Origin: Heterobasidion occidentale
Lineage: Eukaryota; Basidiomycota; Agaricomycetes; Russulales; Bondarzewiaceae
Reading direction: 5' to 3'
Length of the DNA stretch: 64,000 bases
NCBI GenBank assembly: GCA_039111635.1
Contig: JBCAQO010000012.1
Span: 1,116,001-1,180,000 of the forward strand
Positions 55,527 to 64,000 of the stretch are shown here, piece by piece. Under the pieces are notes generated by a model. The model was not told the DNA's origin. It searched no databases and saw only the letters and a program-made list of their open reading frames with translations. Each line of letters begins with the position of its first letter. The stretch's first letter is position 1. The position numbers and the translations under genes are program-made.

Positions 55527-58500
55527 AGCACGCCAGAAGCTACCGGCTGCGATGCGATTCCGCATGGAGGGTCGACTTTCTGTATGCACGGGGCTCAGGA
55601 GAGAAAGGACAATGCAGAGCAGGCCACACAAGCCATTTTTCAGCCACGGAGGATGCCCAAAGAACCCAGCGCACAAGGTCGGCGAAAGATTTCCCACGTC
55701 CCCCGTTCGTTCGTTCGTTCGTTCGTGAAAAGAAAGAGTGTCGCGACCAGCTGTGATGGCAGATTCGATATGCCGATCTGAACTTCTCTGCTCTGCGGAA
55801 GCAAATTACGATACAAAGGGCCCGGATCCCACAAAGCAGCGAATCATTTCTACGCGCCAGTTCCGCGTGTCGCGCGATGTCCAGTGTCATCGCGAGTGAG
55901 CCTGCCTGCCGCAGAAATGAGAAGGAGGAGTGGCGGGCGGGCGGGGAGTGCGATGAAGCAAGAGGCCGTGCCTGCGCCACTTGAGAGCCAGATCAACGCT
56001 CTGGCCAGGAGACCTAGTGCGCTGCGTTGTCCACGTTCCTTGAGACCCCGAATAAGCGAGTAAGAACAGCTCGACCGCGAGGCGAATCGCGCCCTGAATG
56101 GCGCCAGACGCGCTCCGCGCAGACACGGAAGGCAGAGAACAAAGATCGCTGCAAGGGGCGTGGCCGCAAAGAAAGGGGAGACCTGCCTGTGCCGCTCCGC
56201 GATCCGGCCAGGACGTCAAAGGGCACCACTGCACCGTCTGCATCCCTCCGCCCTCGAAAGACCGCGCACGAGCGCGCAAAGCCCGAAGCAGCCGATGGGA
56301 ATGCTTATACGGCCCACGCTGCCAGCCAGCGGGCCTGCCTGGCATGACGCAGCCCCACCGCCGCGCGCGTCGCAAACAAGGGAGAGAACAAAGGCCGCCC
56401 ACTCGTCTATGCAGGAGGGCGTGCCTGCGCCGCTGCATTGTCCGCGTCCCGCGAGAGCGACCCAGAACGCGCAAACGCGGCCCGCAGCCGTCGCCGAGAT
56501 CGACCGACCACAAAGCAGAAGGCAAACCCCCGCGCACGAGATCCCCCTCCCGTATAAAAAGCCCACCAGCAGGCTCGAGCTCGCTCCCCAGGCCGCAGCG
56601 CAACCGCGCGCCTCCCAGTATCGATACGAGCACGCACTACTAGCATCCTTGACCTACCTACGAGCTCACGCTCCAGCCCTCGGCGGCCCAACACCCGGCG
56701 AACTCGCTCCGTCCTCCTCCTTCCCGCTTCGTCCCATCGGCGGCATGGCGGCGCGAGGCGTGCGTCCTCCGCGGCCATTACTCCAGCGCGCCGCTGTCCC
56801 CGGTCTCGTCGTGCACACCGCTGCGAGCACCCACCAACGACGTCCCCCGGCAGAGCCTCGCCCGCCTCGCCCACCTCGCCGTGGCGCGCCGACACACGGC
56901 CACCGGGCGCATAGAAACCCCCCCCTCCCCGCGGCGCGCGGCTGTGCGGGGACCTCTCGAGAGCGCCCCACAGTAGCCCATCTTAGCTTCCCTACGGGGC
57001 TCGCGCGGCTGGGGGTGGGGCGGAAGCGCCGGTGGGCGGCGGACGCAGCCGTGCATGCGTACGTCTGCAGCGCGGGGCCGGCGCGGGCGCGGAGGGACTG
57101 GCAACATGATGTTGCGTCGTCTGGATGCGGGGCGATTGGGTTTCGGATTCGGGTCTGGGGTTCGGGTCGGACGACGGGGCGGGAGGGAGGGGCGTGGGGA
57201 GACAGACGCGGGTCGGGCTCGGTGGTTGGTTTGTTCGCTGTGGCGGAACGCGTCGGGCGAGGGAGGCAGAGACGGAGAGAGGGAGAGGTGAAGGTTGCGG
57301 AATGTGCGGATTCGTCCATGGTCGTGGACTCTCGCGTGGCGTCGCGCGCGCTCTCCGTGGCCGTTGCGCGTCGCGCGCCGCGCGAGGCGTGCATCCTCCG
57401 TGGCCGTTACCGCGCCGCGCGGCGAAGCTCGTCCCGCCCTCGTCCCCGCCCTCGTCCCGCCCATGCCCTCGCCCCGCCCCCGCCGCCTCTCCACCGCCGG
57501 CACACAAGAAACAAAAACAAGAGCGCGCCCGCGCCCGCGCGGCGCGGCGCCGACACACGGCCACCGGGCGCACCGAATACCCTCTCTCCCGCGCGCGCCC
57601 CGTCCTGCGGGCGCTGCCCATAGCCTAGCCTAGCCTAGCCTGGCCTCCTTACGCGGCTCGTCGCCGCGAGGGGAGCGGGGGACACGAACACGCGTACGTC
57701 TGCAGCGCGGCGTCGACGGGGGCGCGGAGGGACTGGCAACTCGTCCGGATTCGAGGACGCCACGGGACGGGACGGGGACGGGGTTCAGTTCGCGGTTCGC
57801 GGGTCGTGGTGGGCGCTGGCTGTCGAAGGCGCGGCGCCAGAGCCGGTTCTGCGTACATGCTTGCGATGCTTGCTGGGTGTGCGCGCGCGGTGTGGTGCGG
57901 TGCGGTGCGGTGCGGGTTCGGTGGGGTCCTGCGCGGAGGTGGCGAGGACGCTCCGATAGCCTCCTTACGCGGCTGGTCGCCGCGAGAGCGACGAGGTGCG
58001 CGGGCGGGCGGGCGCGGGGGGGACGTCGTGCTTCTGTGGCGCGTAGGGACCGGAGATAGGATTTCGGATGCGGTGTGCGGATGCGAGGAGGCTGCAGGGC
58101 GGAGGCGCTCGGCGCGGACGGAGGCGAGGAGCCGGAGCCAGCTTTGCATGCACGCGGACGCGGGCGCGGGGTGTGGACGGCGGGGTGCGAGGGGTGGGCG
58201 TGGGAGACAAGGCGGTCTTCGGTGCTTTGGTTTCTTTGTCGTAGCGGATGGGGGTGGGGAGTCGGGGCGACGGGGCGGGTTGTGGGGTTTACGGATTCGT
58301 GCATGGGTGTGGTGTGGTTCGTTTGTCTCGTCGATTCGGTAGCTTGGGGGGGGATCGTAGAGCGTAGATGCAATAGCAGCCACTGTACGCGATTCTTGGA
58401 CTTGGAGTGCGCGCAGGCAGTGTGAAACGCGCCAGGCTCAGGCGCTCCGAGGACGATGGACAGAGAACGCTTGGTGAAGCTGGGCGCGGGCTCGCGAGGC

Positions 58501-58820
58501 TGCACTCGAACGCGCAAGCGAGCTTGGGAGATGGCACCACCGCGTCGAGTCGGGGAGATAGAGCGGTGGGAAAGGCACGGAAAGCCGACGGGAGGGACAC
58601 GCCAAGACGCTCCGACATGTCCGCCTCCTCATAAGTCAACTCCCTGTCTAATATCCCTCGCTCGCTCGCTCCCTGTCTGTCCGTCGTGCGAGTCCTTCGC
58701 CGCCGTCCCTGCCCCCACGGTACGAGCCTCGCTCCCCCCCCTTCTCTCCTCTCCCCATCGTCCCCTTGACCCTATCCACTCTTTTTCTCTGTTTGTTTGT
58801 GCTACAGGCACCCACCGACC
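55527..58820. other. GC-rich region without a supported gene
   Basis: GC content rises sharply after 55.9 kb, so stop codons are rare and long open frames appear on both strands (up to 487 codons). Their products are low-complexity Arg/Pro/Ala and overlap on several frames, so I call none. A short CGTT microsatellite lies at 55704-55726. The right end holds the promoter and a probable 5'-leader intron (about 58720-58807, GTACGA...CTACAG) of the next gene. Confidence 0.5.
56750..58350. repeat. Diverged tandem repeats of about 630-660 bp, GC-rich
   Basis: Landmarks recur in order: GTGCGTCCTCCGCGGCCATTAC near 56760 and its variant near 57390; a perfect 26-bp match at 56886-56911 and 57547-57572 (GACACACGGCCACCGGGC core); GCGTACGTCTGCAGCGCGG at 57057 and 57692; GCCTCCTTACGCGGCT at 57642 and near 57958. 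Offsets are 630, 661, 635 and about 317. This indicates at least two full units and a third partial one with insertions. A (TAGCC)n-like run lies at about 57622-57642. Confidence 0.6.
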
Positions 58821-59882
58821 ATGGCCCCCGACGCCCTCCCGCGCCCCTCCTCCGCCTCCTCCGCCTCGACCGCTCCGTCGCGCGCAGGCTCCTCCCCCCC
58901 GCCGTGTACGACCACCTCATGGCCGACGTCGACCCCGCCCAGTCCACCGCACCCCTCGCCGCCTTTTGCTTCATGACGGGCTACATGTCAGTCTCTCCCT
59001 CCCCTCTCCCCGCCGCGCCGCGCTGCACCCGCCAGCTTCTGATCCCGCCCATCCAGCGACGTCATCTCCTTCTCCGCCATCTTCGTCTGGTGCGGCTTCC
59101 AAACCGGCAACTCCGTCCAGGTGCGCCTTCCTCTCCCCGCTCTCTCCTCAGCCCTCACCCCCGCACCCGCACCCGCAGCTCGCCCTCGCCCTCGCCCGCC
59201 TCTTCCAAAACACGCCCACGGGACACGACACCTCCTTCCGCCTGCCAGACCAACAAGCCCTCACCTCCGTCCTCGCCTTCATCCTCGGCGCCTCCCTCGG
59301 CCGCATCGGCGACCGCCTCGGCGCGCGCACCCGCGCCTGGCTCGCCCTCGGCACCTTCCTCCAGGCCCTGCTCACCATGGCCGGCGCGCTCGCGCTCTGG
59401 AAGAGCGGCCAGGGCAGCGTCGCGAGCGCGCGCGACGACCCCGCGTGGACAGACGTGAGGACCTTCGTCTGTCTCGCCTTCATCAGCGCCAGCTTGGGCC
59501 TGCAGGGCATCATGGGCAAGCGCGTCAACACCCAGTTCGCCACCACCAGTGCGTCGCCGCCTCTCCCTCCCCTCTTTTCCTCCTTCGACGCAGCGCTGAC
59601 CTGATCCCGCCGCGCGCGCCCAGTCGTCCTCACCACCGTCTGGTGCGAGCTCATGGCCGACCCAAGCTCTTCCAGCTCCGCCGCAGCATCATCAGCCGGG
59701 ACCACAAGCTGATCGCCATCCTCGCCCTCTTCCTCGGCGGCTTTGTCGGCCGCGCGATCCTCCAGTCCATCGGCTCCCCCGCCGCCCTCGGCATCGGCAC
59801 CGGCCTCCGCCTCGTGCTTGCCGTTAGCTGGCTGTTTATCCCCGCGAAGGAGGGGGCGGGGGCGGGGGCGGGGAAGCAGTAG
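58821..59882 (+). CDS. DUF1275/YoaK-family integral membrane protein
   Basis: Four coding exons (58821-58986, 59057-59120, 59179-59548, 59624-59882), about 269 residues. Family marks are DVDPAQSTAPLAAFCFMTGY, DVISFSAIFVWCGFQTGNSV, LALALARLF, LTSVLAFILGASLGRIGDRL, SASLGLQGIMGKRVNTQFAT and LIAILALFLGGFVGRAIL, with about six membrane helices. The role of the family is unknown (suspected transporters). Two apparent one-base deletions break the frame: one between 58821 and about 58890, needed to join MAPDALPRPSS to LLPPAVYDHLMADVDP, and one in the C-run at 59661-59663, needed for MADPKLFQLRRS. The introns and phases are otherwise consistent. An acceptor 13 bp before the ATG suggests an intron in the leader. 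Confidence 0.8.
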
Positions 59883-60676
59883 CGGTAAGGCGGGGGAGGG
59901 GTTGTTGTTGGTGGCGGTGGTGTTGTCGTTTTGTTATTTCTTGGGTTGGGTTGCTCGGCTTCCGGCGATAGAGAGCATTTTAGACGGGCGGCGCGCTGCT
60001 CATTGACATCTCGTATAATAACAGTCGAACGAGAGACGCGTTCACAATCGTTCAACGTTCATCGATCATCAAGCAAGCGTTTTTTTTTGCAAAGGAAAAA
60101 AGTAGACATTGGAAACAACGAAGACGAAGCAAACACGCCGCCGTCGTCTACGTATGTAGCGTCTCTGGTAAGGAACAAACACCCCATCCGACTCCACAGT
60201 CGGCTCCACAACGGAGGGAGCGCGCTCCAGCTGAGACGCGGTCGATCGCTCTGGGACGAGCAGTAGGCTCCTGCGCGACGCGAGCGCGCAGGGGGACAAT
60301 AACGCGCGTCCGGAATGAGTGAGGAAGAGACAAGGGCGTGCGGAGGGCGGGTTTTTATAGGCGTGCGAGGGGCACGTGATGCGCAGAGGGCAGGCGCGGG
60401 GCGAGGCGGCGCGCGCGCGGTTGTGCTGGTACCGTACCATTGCTGGGAGCGAGCTTGCGCTTCATCGATCTGTGTGTAAGGACGCCAAGGACGACGTCGG
60501 ACGCGTTGCTTTTGAGGTGAGCGCCCGACCAGTGCCCGACGACGATGGTCCGCGATGGCCAATCCGGCGCTGATCCCTTGGCTCAGTAGTGGTGCAGCCT
60601 GGACCCACATCCCTCGTCCGCTGCGCGTAGTAATAGAGCAGAGGCTTCTTCGACTGGAATCGATCAGAACAACGCC
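59883..60676. other. Intergenic region
   Basis: Holds the 3' end of the membrane-protein gene and the promoter of the next plus-strand gene. A long minus-strand open frame here is a GC effect. No gene is supported. Confidence 0.5.
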
Positions 60677-63037
60677 ATGTCCGATCTCGAGCACGAGCAC
60701 GACGCGTTCCGCCTGCCCATCGACCTCGCCGACGAGGTGAGCCCTCGCCCAGCCCAGCCCAGCCCAGCCCTCTCCCTTCTTTCCTCGCATCGCGCGCGCG
60801 CTCACGATCGTCCCCCACACGCAGGAAACCACGGCGCGCCTCACGCGCGCCCTCCTCTCCGCCGCGCACGACCCCCGCCCCACACACACGCTCGCGCATC
60901 TCCACACAGCCCTCGTCGCGCCCAGCGTCCCAGACCTGCGCGGATTCCTCGTGCGTGCGCCTCCTCTCTATCCCTTTCCTCCCTCTCTTCTTTCGTCTCA
61001 TTCCGCGACCGCGCCGACGCCATGCGTTGCGCGCTGACTACTCGCCCTCCAACAGGACCCCTTGGCCGTCCTCCCGGACGTCCTGAAGTCGACGAGGGCA
61101 GGCGCAGAGGACTTGCTGGCGGTCCTCGGCGACGCCGCGTCTGCGAAGGAGGTGGTCATGGGCGCGCAGGAGATCGTGGAACGACTGGAAGCCGAGGACG
61201 ACGACGACTACGAAGACGACGACGAAACCGATGATGGAGCGAGAGCCAGCAACACAACGGGCGCGGAAACGGGTGAACAGCCGTCCGGAAAGGCGTCGCT
61301 CGCGACGCGGGTCGCGCGGCTAATGGCGCTGTATGCGCGCGGTGCGTCCTCCTCCCCCGCCGCCTCCCCTCTTCTCTCCTCCGCTCCCCGCACGCGTATC
61401 CCCACTGACGGGCGGCGCGCGTCCACAGCCGTGCCCCGCCTGAACCAGCGCCGGCCGGCGCTCGACACCCTGCATCGATCGTGCCCGACCTCGAGCCCCT
61501 CGTCTACCGCGCCGCCGCACGCGCCACCGCCCCAGAGAGCCGCGCGCTCGTCGCCGCCGCGTCGGGCCTCGCACGTCCGCGCGCGCGTGGGCGCAGAACG
61601 CCAAGACCGGAGACGGCGCCGACGGCGTCGCGCGATGCACGGTGCGTGGCCCCGCTGTGTCCTCGCGGTGCCTCACGCAGGCGGCCTGACGGAGCGCGCG
61701 CGGTCTCGTCGCAGGTGCTCTCGCGTCCGTCCTGGACGCGACGCTCGAGGCGTGCGCGGGCAAGGCGGCGTGCTCGCTCGCGCAGCGCGCGTTCGAGGCG
61801 CGCTTCTCGCGCCTCGTCGTGCGCTCGGCGGTGCGGAGCGACTGGGAGGCGGGCGAGGACGCGATGTCCGCTGCCGTGGTTCGTCTTGCAGCCCGATCCG
61901 TTTCGCCCTCGGCCCTGTTCGCTGATGCCGCCTTTACCAGGCGGCCTCGAAGGCCCTCGGGCGCACGTCTGCGTCGCTGCTGTCGAACCCGAGCATCGCC
62001 GCTGATCCTCCTCGCGCACGCTTCGCCACCGGACCGCTCACCCCCGCCGCGCTGACGCCGCTCCTCCCCGTCCTCCTAAGCGCACTCGACATCGGCATCG
62101 CCGACGAGCCCCTCTACCTCCTCCTCCTCTCCCTCCTCCCCTCGCCCTCCTCCTCCCAACCCCCGCCAGCACAGACCTCCCCCCGGACCTCGTCCTCCCG
62201 CTCACGCCCGTCCTCGCGTCCCTCTGCAGCGCCCACCCCGACCCGCCCACGCGCCACCTCGCCTTCCGCCTCCTCTCCCTCGCCCTGCGCGCCACCCCCT
62301 CCCCGCTGCGCCTCCAAGTCCTGCACGACCTCACAGACCCCGCCGCGGACGCGCACCCGCCACAGATGCGCGCCGCCGCCGTCGGACTCGTCAAGGAGTC
62401 CGTGCTCGCCGCGCTCGCCGCCACGGAGCCCGCTGCTCCCACGGATCCCGCGGACGTGTTCGCGTCGCCGGCGCTGCTGCGCGCGCTCGGCGCACACGTG
62501 TTCCGCGCGCACCCGCCCGATCTGTTCGTGGCTGCGTCCACGACGGCGGACGCGTTCATGCGCTCGGCGGAGCCCGCGCGCCTCGCGGAGTGCCTTGCGC
62601 TGTACTACGTGCTGCTGCGGCGCGACGTCCAGAACAGGGTGAGTCTATCATCTGTCGTCGTCGTCGTCGTCGTCGTCGTCTTTTTTTTCGTTTTTTTTTT
62701 CGTATGGTGTTTGTCTGCGGACCCCCGCCGTGGCACTGACGCTCGCTCGCTCGCTCGCTTTGTCTGAGCAGACAGGGATCCGCGACCGCGATACGATCCG
62801 CAACGTCGAAGAGACCTTCGTGGGGCCCATGCGCGCGGCCGTCGCGCGGTGGCTCGCGGCCTTAGGAGGTGAGTGCGCGCCCCGTCTCGCTCCAGACCGT
62901 CTGCGGAGCGCTCACGCGGCGCGCCGCTGGTGTTTTGCGCTGGACAGACGAGCTGCACGCGGTGATGCCCCTGGCGGCGCTGCAGACGAACATCGAGCGC
63001 GTCGACGCGGCGTGGCGCGCTCGCGCTCGCGGAGTAG
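60677..63037 (+). CDS. YAP-binding/ALF4/glomulin-like helical-repeat protein
   Basis: Starts MSDLEHEHDAFRLPIDLADE. Clear exons: 60677-60736, 60825-60950, 61056-61341, then several more to 62638, 62772-about 62868 and a last exon ending at TAG 63035-63037. The protein is Ala/Leu-rich and helical with an acidic insert (EAEDDDDYEDDDETDD). The C-terminal third matches the fungal YAP-binding/ALF4/glomulin family: LRLQVLHDLTDP, PPQMRAAAVGLVKESVLAAL, DVFASPALLRALG, LAECLALYYVLLRRDVQNR and TGIRDRDTIRNVEET. Relatives include yeast Ybp1/Ybp2 (oxidative stress, kinetochore) and glomulin, a cullin-RING ligase inhibitor; which role applies is unknown. Frame shifts by one are needed near 61474-61480 (LHR|IVPDLEPLVYR), near 61570, in the 62.0-62.2 kb exon and just before the stop. 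Exon borders between 61.4 and 62.1 kb are approximate. Confidence 0.65.
62654..62700 (+). repeat. (GTC)n and poly-T microsatellite inside an intron
   Basis: About nine GTC units followed by T-runs, at the 5' end of an intron of the glomulin-like gene. Likely length-variable. Confidence 0.85.
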
Positions 63038-63646
63038 CGGGTCGGCGAGCGGGTGGGGGCAGGAATGAAAGGCGAATTGTTACGGTGGGTTGTACTAGTC
63101 GCAGATGTAGGTTATTGTACGCAAGCTTCAAGTACGTACTTGGAATCCGACGCACAAGGTTTGTGTGCTCGCTGGGTGCCACACCCGCGGACGGGGCACG
63201 GTGGCCGCGGTCGTTGGTGGAACGTCGCGGTGGACGCGGTTTGGTAGATCTTGTTTTCGCATTGCCGTCCTGCTGTCTTGGATTTGATACGGGTGTTCTC
63301 AAGGTCATGCGTTGAGCCGTTATATATGCGCGTGAGAGGTGGCCAGTCCCAGCGAGCGAGCGAAGCATCCGAGATAAACGTCTCGCACTGGCCCCGAACC
63401 ATCGTCCGAAGAGATTTCATAGATGCGTCGGACCTAGTCGTTCTCGGAAAACTGCCTCATCTACCCCTATCAATTCTTCGCTCGCCGGAAAAGAATCACG
63501 GTGGCAGACAACGTGTGCTGTCCTTCACTTAGCAGCTCTCAGTGCTCGTTACAGATTGTCTTCATTATTAATCGCATCTACGCTCCAGGATTTCCCCACC
63601 CCCAAGGTTATAATCTACTCTACAAGATGCCGCGACAAACCCTTTG
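63038..63646. other. Intergenic region
   Basis: Only short open frames on both strands. The 3' flank of the previous gene and possible promoter of the next; a TATAATC sequence lies near 63609. Confidence 0.4.
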
Positions 63647-64000
63647 ATGACCACGAACAACTCTGCACATTCCAGAATCCTTACCTCTCCCTCTCCCTCC
63701 CTCGCCCGACCCACCAGCCGACCATGTAAGAAGGTGATCCCGATGTCTTCCTGTACTCCCATCCCTGGCCCTCGAACCTGAACAATCCACCGCCTTATTT
63801 CCAGTCCCTCCCGTCGCAGAAGCGTCCACATCTGCGTTCTCGCACGCCTCGTCAGCCACTCTGCGACCAGCTGCGGTAGAAGGCTATCGGGAGTGTCTCA
63901 GAAATTCCCAAACAGGCCTACACAGCCCTCGCGCGCGTGGACACTATCACCCAGAGCCAGCATCGCGTGCATGCAGAGCTGCCTCTGGCACCTTGCCTTT
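63647..64000 (+). CDS. Possible 5' part of an unidentified gene (cut by window end)
   Basis: A start at ATG 63647 (MTTNNSAHSRILTSPSPSLA) leads to a GTAAGA donor at 63726. A 79-nt intron with a TTTCCAG acceptor leads to an exon from 63805 that stays open to the window end (PPVAEASTSAFSHASSATL, VEGYRECLRNSQTG). Phases agree. The N-terminus is Ser/Pro/Thr-rich and disordered, with no domain in the visible part. The minus strand of the same stretch also has an open frame, so strand is not certain. Confidence 0.35.

Noticed and set aside
56160..57623. 487-codon plus-strand open frame
   Set aside because: It lies in very GC-rich DNA where several frames on both strands are equally long. The product is low-complexity Arg/Pro/Ala with no domain, and it runs through diverged DNA repeats.

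Overview
This window is nuclear DNA from a filamentous basidiomycete, most likely an Agaricomycete. Genes are cut by short GT-AG introns of about 50-95 nt with CTRAY-like branch sites. TATA boxes lie upstream of several genes. The protein set includes a basidiomycete-type membrane family (DUF6533), PEX13, fimbrin, a MOB/phocein protein, a SET-MYND protein and a YAP-binding/ALF4/glomulin-like protein. There are no bacterial-style operons, CRISPR arrays or convincing viral genes. I rebuilt exons by hand from splice signals and protein-family knowledge, so multi-exon coordinates are models.

Layout. 1-9.0 kb: gene-poor, no supported gene. 9.0-12.6 kb (-): large coiled-coil protein with a J-like C-terminus. 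12.6-17.3 kb: mostly intergenic, with a three-copy tandem repeat at 15.09-15.41 kb. 17.3-17.8 kb (+): five-exon Pmp3-type membrane peptide. 18.1-19.3 kb (-): PEX13. 20.0-25.7 kb: three lineage-specific genes of unknown function; two are minus-strand look-alikes and the third is a paralogue of the 9-12.6 kb gene. 27.2-29.9 kb (+): fimbrin. 30.6-32.1 kb (+): medium-chain reductase, tail-to-tail with an aminotransferase relic (-). 32.7-38.7 kb: an SDR (-) and a SET-MYND gene (+) diverging from one promoter, then a MOB4/phocein gene (-). 39.1-55.5 kb: an expanded array of one amidase gene, two decayed amidase fragments and four DUF6533 membrane-protein genes. 55.5-58.8 kb: very GC-rich DNA with diverged repeats of about 630 bp. 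58.8-59.9 kb (+): DUF1275/YoaK-type membrane protein. 60.7-63.0 kb (+): glomulin-like protein. 63.6 kb to the end (+): a possible gene running off the window.

How the parts relate. The conserved genes are ordinary housekeeping functions (peroxisome import, actin bundling, STRIPAK signalling, lysine methylation) and do not form a pathway. Two regions are accessory in character: the 20-25.7 kb group of uncharacterised genes with shared architecture, and the amidase/DUF6533 array, where coding regions, spacers and promoters were duplicated together.

Caution. Many otherwise convincing genes contain isolated one-base frame breaks, nearly all of them deletions and many in short homopolymers. The simplest explanation is deletion-biased sequencing or assembly error, so 'pseudogene' calls that rest on one frame break are weak.
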